This document shows positions 50,586 to 59,495 of a DNA stretch of 64,000 nucleotides, in pieces. Origin of the DNA: DASRDR01 sp963812945 [NCBI: uncultured Candidatus Rokubacteria bacterium] (GTDB lineage: Bacteria; Methylomirabilota; Methylomirabilia; Rokubacteriales); NCBI GenBank assembly GCA_963812945.1, contig CAWEXD010000003.1, positions 124,001-188,000 on the forward strand, written 5' to 3'. Made by a program: the position numbers and the translations under genes. The notes beneath the pieces were generated by a model. That model was not told the origin of the DNA. It did no database searches and saw only the letters and a program-made list of their open reading frames with translations. Numbering within the stretch: the stretch's first letter is position 1; every line of letters begins with the position of its first letter.

Positions 50586-51008
50586 TCAGATGTCGAGTAT
50601 AACCCGGGCACTGACCTGGCCCGGCGTCTCGATGACCTCGAGGCCGTGAAAGGTGGCGGCCTTCACGACCGTGCCGAGGGGGTGCCGCGCCGGGTCCACG
50701 GGCTCGCCGTGGAGGATTCCGTGCACGCTCGCGGCGGTGACCGCGGGCGACGTCACGTCCCTGATGACGAAGCCCTCGATGTCGTGGACGTAGAGGCACT
50801 CGTTGAGCCAGTTCACCAGGAGGACGTCGGCCGACGCGCCCCGCGCCGCAACCTCGCGGCTCTCCACCGCCCGGACGGCCTCGGTGGGCACGATCAGGTT
50901 GAAGACCCCGAGAGCGCACTGCCGGAGACACGCTCCGAGATCCTGCCCCCACGCGTGGACGCCGACGTCCGCGGCCACGTCGAAGTACTCGTAGCCCTCG
51001 CCCGTCAC
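50586..51008 (-). CDS. Archease
   Basis: A 140-residue archease-fold protein. VTGEGYEYFDVAADVGVHAW opens with the typical D-x-A-D-x-G block, followed by LIVPTEAVRAVESREV and LLVNWLNECLYVHDIEGF. PTVVKAATFHGLEV-type ending (VVKAATFHGLEVIE) matches the family. Archease activates the RNA ligase RtcB, but no rtcB gene is in the window. GTG 51008 overlaps the rsmE stop (GTGA), fixing the start. Confidence 0.9.
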   Translation of the reverse strand: MTGEGYEYFDVAADVGVHAWGQDLGACLRQCALGVFNLIVPTEAVRAVESREVAARGASADVLLVNWLNECLYVHDIEGFVIRDVTSPAVTAASVHGILHGEPVDPARHPLGTVVKAATFHGLEVIETPGQVSARVILDI

Positions 51009-51781
51009 GGCGCGCCGGCGGCCTGGGGGCTGGATCCGCGTCCCGGCCCCCCCAGATCCCCGAACAGGTACTGACAGAGCGCGACGGCGGCGAGCCCGGC
51101 GGACTCCGCCCGGAGGGTCCGGGGTCCCAGGCTCACGAGGCGAGCCCCCGCATCCTCGGCCAGCGCGACCTCTTCGGCCGTGAAGCCCCCCTCGGGGCCA
51201 ACCAGGAGGAGCGCGGTGGCCGGCCGGCCGGCCGCGGCCGCCGCCTCGGCCAGCGCCAGGCCGCCGCCTTCCCAGCAAACCCAAGCCACGTCGTGTGTCG
51301 GCACTTCGCGCACGACGTCGGCAAAGGTGCGCGGCCGGTCGATGGCCGGGACGACCACCCGCCCGCTCTGCTTCACCGCCTCCCGCGCGATCCGTTCCCA
51401 GCGCCCGAGGCGGGCCGCCGCCCCGCCGGCGGGCCGGGCCACCACGCGCGCGGTCTCCGTCGGGATGATTCGCGACACGCCCAGCTCCGTGGCCTTCTGG
51501 ACGAGCCAGCTCATCCGGTCGCCCTTCAAGATCGCCTGGGCCAGCGTGAGGGCGCACGGCGATTCGCGCCCGGGCTCCGCGCGCCCCTCGATCGTGCCCC
51601 ACGCGCCGGTCGCGTCGAGCGCGGCCAGGCGCACGGTGTAGAGGTGACCGGCCCCGTCCGTCGCGTCGACGAGGCCTCCGGGGCGGAGGCGCAGCACGCG
51701 TCCGAGATGGTGGGCCTCATCGGCATCGAATCGGACGCGGTCCGCGCCGACGGCCTCGGGGCGCACGAAGACCCTGGGCAC
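51005..51781 (-). CDS. rsmE: 16S rRNA (uracil(1498)-N3)-methyltransferase RsmE
   Basis: SPOUT-class methyltransferase for U1498 of 16S rRNA. VPRVFVRPEAVG begins the family N-terminus, followed by DEAHHLGRVLRLRPGG. The knot motifs are KATELGVSRIIPTET, LLLVGPEGGFTAEEV and SLGPRTLRAESAGLAAVAL. I placed the start at GTG 51781, where homology begins. A GTG at 51826, overlapping prmA, would add 15 residues. It sits directly after prmA, a common pairing. Confidence 0.93.
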   Translation of the reverse strand: MPRVFVRPEAVGADRVRFDADEAHHLGRVLRLRPGGLVDATDGAGHLYTVRLAALDATGAWGTIEGRAEPGRESPCALTLAQAILKGDRMSWLVQKATELGVSRIIPTETARVVARPAGGAAARLGRWERIAREAVKQSGRVVVPAIDRPRTFADVVREVPTHDVAWVCWEGGGLALAEAAAAAGRPATALLLVGPEGGFTAEEVALAEDAGARLVSLGPRTLRAESAGLAAVALCQYLFGDLGGPGRGSSPQAAGAP

Positions 51782-51815
51782 CGCCCGCTCACCCGGCCAC
51801 GCGCCGCACGTGCCC

Positions 51816-52724
51816 TCATCCTCCACGACGGAGGAGGAGCGTGCCCCATCCGTCGTGCTCGCCGACCTCGACGAGCCAGCACCCGGCCGCCGCGAAGGCG
51901 CCGGCCACCGCCGGAACCTCGTGGACGAGCAGACCCCCCGCGATCAGGGTCCCCCCGGGCGCGGTCAACTCGGTGAGGGTGGGCGCGAGCGTCAGGTGCG
52001 CGGCCCCGAGGAGGTTGGCCAGGACGAGCGGCGCCGGCGGCCCCGCCCATGCGTCGACGGCGGCCACCGCGGCGTGCACCCGATCCGCCACGGCATTGCG
52101 CTGGGCATTCTCCTCGGTCGCGGCCACCGCGTCCGGATCCATGTCGATCGCGTCGACCCGGGGAACCCCGAGCTGGGCCGCCGCGATGGCAAGGATGCCC
52201 GACCCGCAGCCGACGTCCAGAGCGCGGGACACCGCCACGCCGTCGAGCGCACGCTCCAGGAGCTCGAGGCAGCCGCGCGTCGACCCGTGACTGCCGGTAC
52301 CGAAGGCGCGCCCGGGCTCGATCAAGAGGACCCTGCGGCCGCTCGCCAGCACCGGGTCCGGCGCCTCCCACGGCGGGCAGACGAGGAGTCTCCGGCCCAC
52401 GGACACGGGCCGGAAGTGGGCGCGCCAGGCATCCGCCCACGGCTCGTCCGGAAGCGGGGCGACGGCGACGCGCGGCGCGACGCCGGGCAGCCCGAGCGCG
52501 GCCAGGTCGTCCAGGTAGTGGCGGAGACTCCCGGCCAGCGTCGCCGCCTCGGTACCCGGGGGAAAGAACGCGCGGAGCGCGGCCCCCTCCTCGATGACGC
52601 CGACGGCGCCCAGCTCCCACAGGCGATTCGTGACGGCCTCGGTCGTCTCGGGGGCATCGGTCCCGAGGGTCACGGTGAGATCCCAGTAGGCGGCGGCCGC
52701 CGGGTCGGCGGGCTTCGGCAGCAC
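51816..52724 (-). CDS. prmA: Ribosomal protein L11 methyltransferase
   Basis: Methylates ribosomal protein L11 on several amino groups. In 302 residues, the N-terminal substrate-recognition half (WDLTVTLGTDAPETTEAV) precedes the methyltransferase fold with GRAFGTGSHGSTRGCLELL, ALDVGCGSGILAIAAAQLG and LVLANLLGAAHL. It is the first gene of the prmA-rsmE-archease-lpxC-DUF4390-ntrYX run. Confidence 0.95.
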   Translation of the reverse strand: MLPKPADPAAAAYWDLTVTLGTDAPETTEAVTNRLWELGAVGVIEEGAALRAFFPPGTEAATLAGSLRHYLDDLAALGLPGVAPRVAVAPLPDEPWADAWRAHFRPVSVGRRLLVCPPWEAPDPVLASGRRVLLIEPGRAFGTGSHGSTRGCLELLERALDGVAVSRALDVGCGSGILAIAAAQLGVPRVDAIDMDPDAVAATEENAQRNAVADRVHAAVAAVDAWAGPPAPLVLANLLGAAHLTLAPTLTELTAPGGTLIAGGLLVHEVPAVAGAFAAAGCWLVEVGEHDGWGTLLLRRGG

Positions 52725-52768
52725 GCCCGTAGCCTACCGCCCGCTGGTGGCCTTGTCCCGCGGAATCG

Positions 52769-53021
52769 TCACTGGATCAGCGCATCGGCCCGCGCCAGCA
52801 CCGCCGGCGGGATGGTGGGCCGAGGGCCTTGGCGGTCCGGAGGTTGATCACCAGCTCGAACGTCGTGGGCTGCTCAACGGGCAGGTCGCCGGGCTTGGCG
52901 CCCTTGGGAACCTTGTCGACATACCGCGCGGTGAGTTGCGGGTATTGGGCGAACGCCGGCGCATCTGCGACTAGGCCGCCTGCCGGCGACGGCCAGGGGC
53001 AGGCGCAGATCGAATCGCCAT
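52769..53021 (-). pseudogene. Remnant of an ABC_sub_bind-type binding protein
   Basis: The last 65 or so residues of an ABC transporter substrate-binding protein (TrpX-like family). YVDKVPKGAKPGDLPVEQPT and FELVINLRTAKALG are unmistakable, but after ALG the frame shifts. The expected end TIPPAVLARADALIQ then stop is found one frame over, ending at 52769. Upstream, a start-like MAIRSAPAP (ATG 53021) joins directly to C-terminal sequence, suggesting a large internal deletion. The gene is clearly dead. Confidence 0.78.
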
Positions 53022-53095
53022 GATGCACCCTCGTCCAGTCGTCCGTCAGCCATCGGTCCCACGCAGACGCTCGCTGCGCGGCCGACCATGGTTCC

Positions 53096-53932
53096 TCACG
53101 CCTTGACGAATGTCATCAGGTCGGTGTTGATCACATCGTGGTGCGTCGTAGCCATGCCATGCGGCAGCCCTTTGTAGACCTTGAGCTGGGCGCTCCGCAC
53201 CATCTTGCTCGACAGCATTGCGCTCGCGCCGATGGGTACGACCTGGTCGTCGTCGCCGTGCATGACCAGCGTGGGGACGTCGATCCTCTTCAGATCCTCC
53301 GTGAAGTCGGTCTCGCTGAAGGCCTTGATACAGTCGTAGGCGGCCTTGATCCCGCACATCATCCCTTGCCGCCACCAGTTGTCGATGATCCCTTGGGAGA
53401 CCTTCGCGCCGGGCCGGTTGAAGCCATAGAACGGCCCCGCCGGGATGTCGCGGAAGAACTGCGCTCGATCGGCCAGCAGCGCGGCGCGGAACCCGTCAAA
53501 CACCTCGAGCGGCAGGCCGCCCGGATTGGCCGTCGTCTTGACCATGATCGGGGGCACGGCCCCAAGGAGAACCGCCTTGGCCACGCGGCCCTTGGCCCGG
53601 CCGGCTCCGTGGCGGCCAATGTACCGTGTCACCTCCCCGCCGCCCGTCGAGTGGCCGACGTGAATCGCACTCTTCAGGTCGAGCGTCTCGGTCAGCGTGA
53701 CGAGATCGTCGGCGTAGGTGTCCATCTCGTTGCCGTCCCACGTCTGGGTCGAGCGGCCGTGTCCGCGGCGATCATGCGCGATACACCGAAATCCCCGAGA
53801 CGCAAAAAAGATCATCTGCGCATCCCAGTCATCGGCGCTGAGCGGCCAGCCGTGGCTGAACACGACGGGCTGGCCGCTGCCCCAGTCCTTGTAGTAGATC
53901 TGCGCACCGTCCTTGGTCGCGATTGTCGGCAT
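53096..53932 (-). CDS. Alpha/beta hydrolase, non-heme chloroperoxidase-like
   Basis: A 278-residue cofactor-free haloperoxidase/esterase-type hydrolase. [16 protein letters not shown] forms the oxyanion region, [12 protein letters not shown] follows, and the nucleophile elbow is [26 protein letters not shown] carries the acid, and the late [10 protein letters not shown] the catalytic histidine. Length and motifs are complete. It is separated by a 200-base gap from the next hydrolase. The physiological substrate is unknown. Confidence 0.92.
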   Translation of the reverse strand: MPTIATKDGAQIYYKDWGSGQPVVFSHGWPLSADDWDAQMIFFASRGFRCIAHDRRGHGRSTQTWDGNEMDTYADDLVTLTETLDLKSAIHVGHSTGGGEVTRYIGRHGAGRAKGRVAKAVLLGAVPPIMVKTTANPGGLPLEVFDGFRAALLADRAQFFRDIPAGPFYGFNRPGAKVSQGIIDNWWRQGMMCGIKAAYDCIKAFSETDFTEDLKRIDVPTLVMHGDDDQVVPIGASAMLSSKMVRSAQLKVYKGLPHGMATTHHDVINTDLMTFVKA

Positions 53933-54133
53933 CGTTCACGCTCCTTGGTCAGTGTAGAGAAGCCGTCAACCGCAGGGCCGCGGAGATCGTTACCGCCTTC
54001 CCAACCAGTCGGGCCATCACGCTCCTCGCCCGAGCTCCGCGCCAAGCGGTTCCCGACATGCGGTCATGGCGTCTACGGTGTCCTGCCCCATGCATCTCCA
54101 TTGTGACGATGCCTGTCTCGGGCCAGGAGAGGA

Positions 54134-54841
54134 TCAACGGGCGGCGATGTTCGCACCCTGCGCGGCCGCCGCGATGAGCGCCGCCACCGCACCGGGCTGA
54201 GACACGTAGATTGCGTGGCTACCCCGCTCCTCGACGACGGTCGATCCAGCGCGCTTCGCCATGACGCGCTGGGCGAGCGGCGGGATCATCCGGTCCTCGG
54301 TGGCCACCAGGTACCAGCTCGGCTTGGTCTTCCACGCCGGCGCGCTGATCGCGCCGCTGAGGGCCTCGACGCCCCACGGAACCTGCGAGTCGGCCATGAA
54401 CGCCGCGCGGTCTGCATCCACGTCGGCCGCGAAGGATGCGCGGAACTTGGCCTTGTCAAGGAACAGATAGCCGTGCTGCGGAGGCAGAATCGGGGGCACG
54501 GGGGCCCCAGGTGGCGGATCCTTGATGAGTGAGGCAACGGACTCGCCCCGATCCGGAGCGAATGCGGCGATATACACGAGTCCGGCGACCTTGGGATCGG
54601 TGCCGGCCTCCGTGATCACCACGCCGCCGTAGGAGTGGCCAACCAGAATCACGGGCCGATCCTGTGCGGCCAGAACGAGCTTCGTGGCCGCCACGTCGCC
54701 TGCAAGCGAGAGAGTGGGGTTTTGGACGATGCGCACGGCGTAGCCGTCTTTTTGGAGGATCTTGTAGACCCCCTCCCACCCAGCCCCATCCACGAATCCG
54801 CCGTGGACAAGCACCACATTCACCTCACGTGCCGTGGCCAT
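54134..54841 (-). CDS. Alpha/beta hydrolase (EstC/MES-like)
   Basis: A 235-residue hydrolase. VVLVHGGFVDGAGWEGVY is the oxyanion region, LVGHSYGGVVITEAG the serine elbow, LVATEDRMIPP the acid and GSHAIYVSQP the catalytic histidine. It resembles plant-methylesterase-like or salicylate esterase-type bacterial enzymes often found in accessory regions. No partner genes define its substrate. Confidence 0.9.
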   Translation of the reverse strand: MATAREVNVVLVHGGFVDGAGWEGVYKILQKDGYAVRIVQNPTLSLAGDVAATKLVLAAQDRPVILVGHSYGGVVITEAGTDPKVAGLVYIAAFAPDRGESVASLIKDPPPGAPVPPILPPQHGYLFLDKAKFRASFAADVDADRAAFMADSQVPWGVEALSGAISAPAWKTKPSWYLVATEDRMIPPLAQRVMAKRAGSTVVEERGSHAIYVSQPGAVAALIAAAAQGANIAAR

Positions 54842-54925
54842 GATGAGCTCCTTCCTTCAACGCGTCGGTTGGATTTGTGCAAGTGTCGAGCGTACCGGCT
54901 GCTCGGCGGCGCGGTCGGGACCCTC

Positions 54926-55936
54926 TTAGGCCACCAGGACAGCGCGAAATCGGGCCTTGCCGGCCCGGGTGTGTTCCAGCGCGCGGTTGGCGTCGGTCAT
55001 CGCAAAGGTCTCGATGATCGGCGTGATCCCGTGCCGGGCCGTGAAGGCGAGCATCTCGGCCGTGTCGCTCACGGACCCGGTCTGGCCGCCGACGATCGAT
55101 CTCTCGCCACCGATCAGCCCGAACGCGTGGAACACGACCGGCTTGTCCGGGATGCCGATGAGGCACAGCTTCCCCTGCGGCCGCAGCGCCGCCATGTACT
55201 CGTCCCAGGGCAGGTCGCTCGGCACCGTACAGAAGATGACATCGAACGAGCGCGCCGCCTTCCGCAGCTCGTCCGTACCACGCGTGGCGATGTAATGGCT
55301 CGCCCCCAGCTGGCGCGCGTGCGCCTCCTTGTCCCGGGACGAGCTCACGGCGGTGACGTCGCACCCCCACTTCGCCAGGTACTGCACGGCCAGGTGGCCC
55401 AGTCCGCCCACGCCGACGACGGCGACCCGGTCGGTCGGCCGTACCCCGTACTGCAGGATGGGAGTGAACACGGTCGCCCCGGCGCACATCAGCGGGCCGG
55501 CGTGCTCCGAGTGAATCTCGTCGGGCAGCGGAAAGGCGAACTGCCAGTTGTCGACCCGTACGTGGGTGGCGAACCCGCCCTGGTGGCCGCCAACGATGGT
55601 CAACCGGACGTTCGGACAGAGGTGCTGAAGCCCGCCCTCGCACCACTCACACTGCATGCACGAGCCGCACATCGGTCCGACCCCGACCCGCTGGCCGACG
55701 CGGAGCCGATCGACCTCGGTCCCGGCGGCGGCGACGACGCCAACCGCCTCGTGCCCCGGCACCAGCGGGTACTGGGTGAAGCCGTAGTCGTTGTCGACCA
55801 TGGCCGAGTCGGTGTGGCAAATCCCGCAGTGGGTGACCCGAACATCCACCTGCTGGGGACCGAGCGGCCCCGGGTCGTATTCGAACGGCTCGAGCCTGCC
55901 CTTCGGGGATAACGCGGCGTGAGCCCGGACCTTCAT
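54926..55936 (-). CDS. Zinc-dependent alcohol/aldehyde dehydrogenase (YahK-like)
   Basis: A 336-residue medium-chain dehydrogenase of the cinnamyl-alcohol type. THCGICHTDSAMVDND and PLVPGHEAVGVV bind the catalytic zinc; CGSCMQCEWCEGGLQHLC binds the structural zinc. VVGVGGLGHLAVQYLAKWG is the nucleotide-binding motif. NADPH preference is likely by family. ATG 55934-55936 begins MKVRAHAALSPKG; the longer open frame upstream is not conserved. Confidence 0.92.
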   Translation of the reverse strand: MKVRAHAALSPKGRLEPFEYDPGPLGPQQVDVRVTHCGICHTDSAMVDNDYGFTQYPLVPGHEAVGVVAAAGTEVDRLRVGQRVGVGPMCGSCMQCEWCEGGLQHLCPNVRLTIVGGHQGGFATHVRVDNWQFAFPLPDEIHSEHAGPLMCAGATVFTPILQYGVRPTDRVAVVGVGGLGHLAVQYLAKWGCDVTAVSSSRDKEAHARQLGASHYIATRGTDELRKAARSFDVIFCTVPSDLPWDEYMAALRPQGKLCLIGIPDKPVVFHAFGLIGGERSIVGGQTGSVSDTAEMLAFTARHGITPIIETFAMTDANRALEHTRAGKARFRAVLVA

Positions 55937-55989
55937 CGTCGCACCTCGCGGGATTGGGGACGTCAACGCGGCCAATGCGCGAGCCACCG

Positions 55990-56772
55990 CTAGACGGTCG
56001 GCACGGTGCCTCCGTCGATCACGTATTCCGTGCCGGTGATGGATGCGGCGCGTGGTGAGGCGAGGAACGCGACCAGGTCCGCGACTTCCTTGGGCTTCGC
56101 GGGGCGGCCGATCGGAATGCCGCCGAGCGAGTCCATCACCATCTGGCGGGCGCCTTCGTAGTCGATCCGGTTCTTTCGAGCGATCTCCTCGACCAAGCCG
56201 ACGGCGCCGTCGGTCTCGACCCACCCGGGGGAGACGCGAACGACGCGCACGCCCCTCGGGCTGACCTCCTTGGACAGGGCCTTGCTGTAGTTCGAGAGCG
56301 CCGCTTTCGCCGCCGCGTAGGCAATCGTGGCGTCGGGCAGCGGCAACTGACGTTGAATGGACGTGATGTGGACGATCACCCCGGAGCCCTGCGCGATCAT
56401 CGAGGGCACAAGGGCGCGGTCGAGACGAACCGCCGCGAGCAGGTTCTGGTCCAGGGCCTTGTGCCATTCGTGGTCGTCGAGCACGGTGAAACCGCCGGCG
56501 GGCGCCGAGGAGCCCCCCACGACATGCACGATGATGTCGATCCCCCCGAGACGCTCACGGACAGCCTGGGCGACCACGGCACAGCCCTCTGCGGTCGAGA
56601 CGTCTGCGGCAACGAACTGATCCGCATGTTCGGCCACTTTGGGTTGTGACCGGGCGGTAGTAAGGACGGTCGCGCCGGCCTCGCGGAGGGCTGTCACGAC
56701 TGCCTGGCCGACGCCCTTCGTGCCGCCCGTGACCAGCGCGCGTTTCCCCGTGAGTTCCAGGTAGTCGCTCAT
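55990..56772 (-). CDS. SDR family oxidoreductase
   Basis: A 260-residue short-chain dehydrogenase. [17 protein letters not shown] is the cofactor motif, and [10 protein letters not shown] replaces NNAG. The catalytic Ser is in HITSIQRQL and Tyr/Lys in [10 protein letters not shown]. It ends [15 protein letters not shown]. Start ATG 56772 ([11 protein letters not shown]). It lies about 50 bases upstream of the dehydrogenase and may form an operon with it. Confidence 0.92.
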   Translation of the reverse strand: MSDYLELTGKRALVTGGTKGVGQAVVTALREAGATVLTTARSQPKVAEHADQFVAADVSTAEGCAVVAQAVRERLGGIDIIVHVVGGSSAPAGGFTVLDDHEWHKALDQNLLAAVRLDRALVPSMIAQGSGVIVHITSIQRQLPLPDATIAYAAAKAALSNYSKALSKEVSPRGVRVVRVSPGWVETDGAVGLVEEIARKNRIDYEGARQMVMDSLGGIPIGRPAKPKEVADLVAFLASPRAASITGTEYVIDGGTVPTV

Positions 56773-57154
56773 CAGGACATCTCCAGAACCGTCAACGGAC
56801 GTGCCCGACCGGCCTGATCGGATCAAGGCGTCTTCCGGCCAACACCTGCGCCTGCCGCCGCAGCATACACCCTCAACGTGACGCCGGTGTCTCGCGCACG
56901 GTCGACGATCCCGGCTTCCCCTCCCCGTATCGACCCGAGCCGCCGAGCAAGCCGTGAGCCCGCGTGATCGAGAGCCCAGTGCCTAGCATCCGCCGAACTA
57001 GGATTCGACCAGCCGAACTAGGATTCGACCAGTGGATAGGAGGACCCGCATGACAGCGTCATGCGAGTGCCGGCTCCGTCCCCCGATCCTGAAACACCCT
57101 GAGCATGTGTCATCTCCTCCGATCTGGGGAGGTCAGGGGACCCCGCCAGACGGC
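56773..57154. other. Gene-free 380-bp region with a tandem duplication
   Basis: No supported gene. It separates the SDR start from the end of the DedA-rhodanese gene. A 20-bp tandem duplication lies at 56993-57032. Immediately after it, on the plus strand, GGATAGGAGG precedes ATG 57050 (MTASCECRLRPP), a short start-like stretch that quickly becomes antisense of the rhodanese gene and may be the start of a lost gene. Confidence 0.5.
56993..57032. repeat. Perfect 20-bp tandem duplication
   Basis: CCGAACTAGGATTCGACCAG occurs twice without a gap (56993-57012 and 57013-57032). It lies upstream of the SDR gene and just before a plus-strand ribosome-site-like AGGAGG. Function is unknown; it may be a replication slippage scar or paired protein-binding sites. 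Confidence 0.85.
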
Positions 57155-58132
57155 TCAGCGCGACGACGGCCCGAGAGCGGGGATCGCGGGCGGCGCCAGT
57201 TCACCGACCGGGAAGCCCAAGGCCATCCACTTCGCCACGCCGCCTTCGAGCGGACGGACGCTGGTGATCCCCCGCCGCTTGAGCTGAAGCGCCACCCGGG
57301 CGCTCGTGGCTTCGTTGGGTCAGGAGCAGTAGAGGACCAGCTCGCGATCCCGGGGGATCTCCGCCAGGTGCTCGTCGAGCGCCTCGGCCGCGATCCATCG
57401 GCTGCTCGGAATGGCGTACGGGGCGGCGGCCACGTCCAGCGCCGTGCGGAGGTCAATGATCGCGACATCCTCTCCCGCCTCGAGCTTACGCTTGAGGTCC
57501 TCCGGCGAGATCCGGGCGATACGGAGCCGCCGGAGGAAGAGCTGACGGCGCAGATACTTCAGCAGGACGTAGCCGACAAGGATCCCCGCCACCAGAAGAC
57601 CCGCACCGCGTCCCATGGCGCTGACCCGTTGGACTACGACCTCGATGGCGTCACTGAAGACGTAGCCGATGCCGGCCCAGAGGCCCGCCCACAGCACGAT
57701 GCCCGCCAGGTCGTAGAGCACGAACCGGAGGCGCGAGATGCCGAAGATTCCCGCAAGCGGGGGCATGACCGTCGTCAACCCCGGCAGGAACTTCGACACC
57801 AGCAGCGCCCGGACGCCGTGGCGGAGAAAGAGGTTCTCGGTTCGACGCACGCAGACATCGGGCTCCAGCGTCAGGCGACACAGCCCCTGGAGCACGCGCA
57901 CCCCGCGTCGGCGGCCAATTTCGTGCCAGACGAGGTCGACTGGCAGAGCCGTTACCGCGATGGCGCCAATGACGAGCCAGAGACTGACGCGCCCCTGCGC
58001 CGCGAGGGCGCCGACGGCCAGAAGAGCCGGTACCGCCGGCAGCGGAATGCCCACCTGTTCGGCGACGACCAAGATGGGCAGGAGGACGACGCTGTACCGC
58101 TCGAGCCACTCGACGCCGCCCGGGAGGTCCAT
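57155..58132 (-). CDS. DedA-rhodanese fusion with in-frame TGA at catalytic Cys (candidate selenoprotein)
   Basis: Residues 1-200 are a DedA-type membrane protein (VSKFLPGLTTVMPPLAG, about five helices), followed by a rhodanese domain with VAIIDLRTALDVAAAPYAIP. At 57320-57322 a TGA follows LVLYCS. The same frame then continues PNEATSARVALQLKRRGI and VRPLEGGVAKWMALGFPV, the rest of a rhodanese domain, and stops at 57155. Related proteins read YCSCPNE or YCACPNE here, so TGA replaces the cysteine that aligns with the catalytic one of GlpE. A bSECIS-like hairpin lies downstream. Full product about 325 residues including one selenocysteine, if decoded; otherwise a truncated 270-residue protein or a sequencing error. 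Confidence 0.75.
57287..57305 (-). promoter_or_regulatory. bSECIS-like hairpin downstream of the TGA
   Basis: The minus-strand mRNA forms GCGCC-CGGGT-GGCGC, a perfect 5-bp stem extended by A-U and G-U to 7 bp. The 5-base loop has G at its second position. The 5-bp core stem begins 16 bases after the TGA and the apical loop 21 bases after, within the range described for bacterial selenocysteine insertion elements. Any GC-rich coding region can form such hairpins, so this supports the idea but does not prove it. Confidence 0.5.
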
Positions 58133-58237
58133 GCCCAGGGCCTATTCTCCGCTGAAGGTGGCCGGCCTTTCCACCACGGCCCAATGACCATGACGCCTTG
58201 CCGAAGCCAGCTCCAACTCGGTCCGTTGTCCGTACCC

Positions 58238-58620
58238 TCACACCGTGCGAAGTTGCGCCGGATCCACGGGCAGCTTGCGGAGCCGCTTTCCCGTTGCGGC
58301 GAAGATCGCATTGCACACCGCGGGGGCGACGGCCGACGTGCCGGGCTCGCCGATCCCGCCGGGCGCCTCCGTGCTCTGGACGAGATACACCTCGACCACC
58401 GGGGCCTCGTTGATTCGCAGCGTCCGATAGTTGTGGAAGTTGCTCTGCTCGACGCGGCCGTTCTTCAGGGTGATCTCGTTGAACAGGGCGGCGGAGATCC
58501 CGAAGACGATGCCGCCCTCCATTTGCGCCCGCACCGTGTCGGGGTTCACGATGATTCCGCAATCCACGGCGCAGACCACGCGCCGGACTCGGACCTCGCC
58601 CTCCTTCGAGGAGCCCGCAT
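58238..58620 (-). pseudogene. C-terminal remnant of a xanthine dehydrogenase-family molybdopterin subunit
   Basis: About 125 residues matching the end of an IorB/aldehyde oxidase-type molybdopterin-binding subunit: [55 protein letters not shown] and [20 protein letters not shown]. The remaining 600 or so residues of the family are missing, and upstream sequence in this frame is unrelated. The glutamate of GEPG is the catalytic base in the intact enzyme. It is a 5'-truncated relic. Confidence 0.82.
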
Positions 58621-58993
58621 GGCGCCCGCGGTCAGCCGGCGGCCCCCCACGCCAAAACTGGCGCCGGACGGCCGACATGTCCCTGGGTCGCAGGCACGGC
58701 CCAACCCTCGCACGGGAACCAGTCAGAACAACGGAAGGCCGTGTGGATGACGTGTGGATGAACACTTCCGCCTGCATTGCCCGGTGCAGCCATACTCGGA
58801 GGCGTCGGGTTCGATCGGGGGGGGTGCCGTCGGTGGCATCGGCACGAATCGTGCCGCGTGTCTAGCAGCTGGTCTGTGACGCTCGTCCAACACTCTCAAT
58901 CGGAGCGCATAGGAACGACTAGCGCCACCTCCGTGGGCGGGGCGGTCATACGCCTGCCGGGACGCTCCGACTGAACTCAAAGGAGACAGGACG
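58621..58993. other. Gene-free 370-bp region before the SnoaL gene
   Basis: No supported gene. It contains an 11-base duplication of GTGTGGATGA near 58740-58762 and the first copy of a 41-bp dispersed repeat at 58905-58945. Near its end, AAAGGAGACAGG is the ribosome site of the SnoaL-like gene. Confidence 0.5.
58905..58945 (+). repeat. Dispersed repeat copy A (41 bp)
   Basis: GCGCATAGGAACGACTAGCG followed by CCACCTCCGTGGGCGGGGCGG. A second copy at 59496-59537 differs by one inserted base and two or three substitutions. The two copies are in the same orientation and flank the SnoaL-like gene at 58994-59437. Confidence 0.85.
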
Positions 58994-59437
58994 ATGAGCA
59001 ACTCAACAGTGGGCGTCGCGGCGATCGCGGTAGTACGCCGGAACACCGAAGAGGTACAAGGCCAAGGCAACTGGGACCTGTACGAGGAACTGTTCGCCGA
59101 TGATTTTGTCGACCACACGCCACAGCCGGGCACGACACCCGACAAGGACGGGGTGCGGGTGCTGTACAAGCGCCTACGTGCGGCGTTCCCTGACTTCCGC
59201 CCCGAGATCCACTGGCAGGTGGCTGCCGGCGACCTCGTGACCACCTACAAGACCTATCACGGTACTCACCGGGGAGAGTTCCTCGGTATCCCGGCCACTG
59301 GGAAGAAGGTCAGTTTCTACACCGTCGACGCCATGCGGGTCGTCAACGGCAAGATCACCGAGCACTGGGGCGTCGCGACGCTGCTCGACCTGATGCAGCA
59401 GCTCGGTGTAGTCCCTCCGCTGGGAGGTCAGCGATAA
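58994..59437 (+). CDS. SnoaL-like ester cyclase family protein
   Basis: A 147-residue NTF2-fold protein of the ester-cyclase/SnoaL-like group. WDLYEELFADDFVDHTPQPG, AFPDFRPEIHWQVAAGDLV, TYHGTHRGEFLGIPATGKKV and VNGKITEHWGVATLLDLMQQ match the family closely. Such proteins act as small hydrolases or cyclases, or have no known role. A good AAAGGAG ribosome site precedes ATG. It is flanked by 41-bp direct repeats, so it may have moved as a unit. Confidence 0.9.
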   Translation: MSNSTVGVAAIAVVRRNTEEVQGQGNWDLYEELFADDFVDHTPQPGTTPDKDGVRVLYKRLRAAFPDFRPEIHWQVAAGDLVTTYKTYHGTHRGEFLGIPATGKKVSFYTVDAMRVVNGKITEHWGVATLLDLMQQLGVVPPLGGQR

Positions 59438-59495
59438 CAACGCCGATCGCTGAACGGGCCGCCCCGGGTGGGCGCTGAACTCGAGCAACCGTACC

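Noticed and set aside
57032-58750. A 572-codon plus-strand frame with a ribosome-site-like AGGAGG near its start
   Set aside because: After the first 30 or so codons it is antisense to the DedA-rhodanese gene. The start region may be a relic but gives no recognisable protein.
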